From Stereum hirsutum FP-91666 SS1 (lineage: Eukaryota; Basidiomycota; Agaricomycetes; Russulales; Stereaceae): a stretch of DNA of 64,000 nucleotides. Shown one piece after another: positions 63,489 through 64,000 of this stretch. The position numbers and the translations under genes were made by a program. The notes below the pieces were generated by a model. That model saw only the letters and a list, made by a program, of their open reading frames with translations. It was not told where the DNA came from and searched no databases. Position 1 is the stretch's first letter. Each line of letters starts with the position of its first letter. The stretch spans positions 918,597 through 982,596 of the forward strand of contig NW_006763142.1 in the NCBI RefSeq assembly GCF_000264905.1. The letters run 5' to 3'.

Positions 63489-63593
63489 CCCGTGCCGCGC
63501 ATGATCCGTCACTGCCGAGCTGTGGCTGAGCCAAAATGCGAAAGATGGAGCTCCGTATCATTTCGAAACTCGCTGTAATACCCGTAGCCTTTG
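63489..63593 (-). repeat. Inverted repeat arm (partner 62992-63088)
   Basis: Minus-strand copy of the 62992-63088 sequence. Here a CAG-TGA replaces CAG-CGA, so the frame stops right after TARQ. Confidence 0.75.
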
Positions 63594-63880
63594 AAGTTGA
63601 GGTAGAGAACCGGAGTCGCCCGTGATCCACCGGCACAGCCACAATGGGGACAAAAAATGGGCCCATCTGCAGAAGGTGGCTTCAGCTTTGAAGCACAAGG
63701 ATTAGAAAGATGACAGAGCGCACCAGAGCCTACTCCCGTTGACGGAGAAAATACGCTCGGGTTACGGAACATGTGCGCGCGAAGGTTTGGAGTCGGCGGA
63801 GAGCACACGATACCCCAGACATCCGAGTGTTCCCCAAGAGGTTCAAGCATTCGTCTGTACTTGTGAGCTCGATAGTTCAT
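63509..63880 (-). CDS. Hypothetical protein, CPHCGC motif, possibly truncated
   Basis: An open frame of 123 codons in one exon. It contains GPIFCPHCGCAGGSR, a small Cys/His cluster that could bind metal, then VLYLNFKGYGYYSEFRNDTE. The C-terminal 30 residues are duplicated in inverted orientation at 62992-63088. I do not recognise a family. It may be the start or end of a larger gene, a relic, or chance. It lies close to the window edge, so upstream exons could be outside the window. Confidence 0.3.
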   Translation of the reverse strand: MNYRAHKYRRMLEPLGEHSDVWGIVCSPPTPNLRAHMFRNPSVFSPSTGVGSGALCHLSNPCASKLKPPSADGPIFCPHCGCAGGSRATPVLYLNFKGYGYYSEFRNDTELHLSHFGSATARQ

Positions 63881-64000
63881 TTCTGCGTTGTATCATTCCA
63901 CAACACCAGACTTGATACGAGTACAGACTGGTCCATGGGTATAATCTTGCATGCGAAGAGAGAACATCCCGAGTGTTCACCAACAGAACGACAATTATCT

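Overview
The window is nuclear DNA of a filamentous basidiomycete, most likely an Agaricomycete. The genes carry many short introns (about 50-60 nt, GT...AG), both tRNA genes are eukaryotic (one has an intron at the canonical 37/38 site), and the protein set is typical of mushrooms: a five-domain AROM protein, an mpaB/DUF2236 oxygenase, an Agaricomycete-type 7TM protein, F-box proteins and a large lineage-specific P-loop protein. The species cannot be named from the sequence alone. There is no operon-like organisation. Splice sites were read by eye. Where exon lengths sum to an intact frame (AROM, alternative NADH dehydrogenase, uS4m, the 108-residue repeat protein) the model is firm; elsewhere boundaries are approximate.

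Layout. 0.3-5.4 kb: an mpaB-like oxygenase and a MARVEL-like membrane protein, both minus. 6.0-9.4 kb: three tandem copies of one small unknown gene, copies 2 and 3 visibly broken, bounded by a 29-bp direct repeat. 10-12.9 kb: mitochondrial alternative NADH dehydrogenase with an unusually long intron. 14.0 kb: an intronless hypothetical gene. 16.5-20.4 kb: a GH95 alpha-L-fucosidase. 20.9 kb: a 108-residue protein with a 27-residue repeat. 22.4 kb: a flavin monooxygenase. 24.4-28.5 kb: a P-loop NTPase gene between about 85-bp direct repeats. 28.6-30.9 kb: gene-free DNA bounded by inverted repeats, probably a dead mobile element. 31-33 kb: an F-box protein. 33.5-38.8 kb: AROM. 40.4 kb: an O-methyltransferase. 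42.4 kb: tRNA-Lys. 43.5-45.9 kb: RCC1. 46.6-48.2 kb: an F-box protein. 48.5 kb: tRNA-Val. 48.7-50.3 kb: mitochondrial ribosomal protein uS4m. 50.3-54.6 kb: no convincing gene. 54.6-57 kb: ferric reductase. 58.4-60 kb: a 7TM protein. 61-62.5 kb: an MDR oxidoreductase. 63-63.9 kb: inverted copies of an unknown coding fragment.

Housekeeping genes (AROM, RCC1, uS4m, tRNAs, NADH dehydrogenase) alternate with short accessory stretches made of duplications, decaying paralogues and inverted repeats. The oxidoreductases and the O-methyltransferase are scattered among unrelated genes, so I do not propose a secondary-metabolite cluster. The least explained parts are the decaying tandem family, the repeat-flanked P-loop gene with the inverted-repeat element beside it, and the 108-residue repeat protein.
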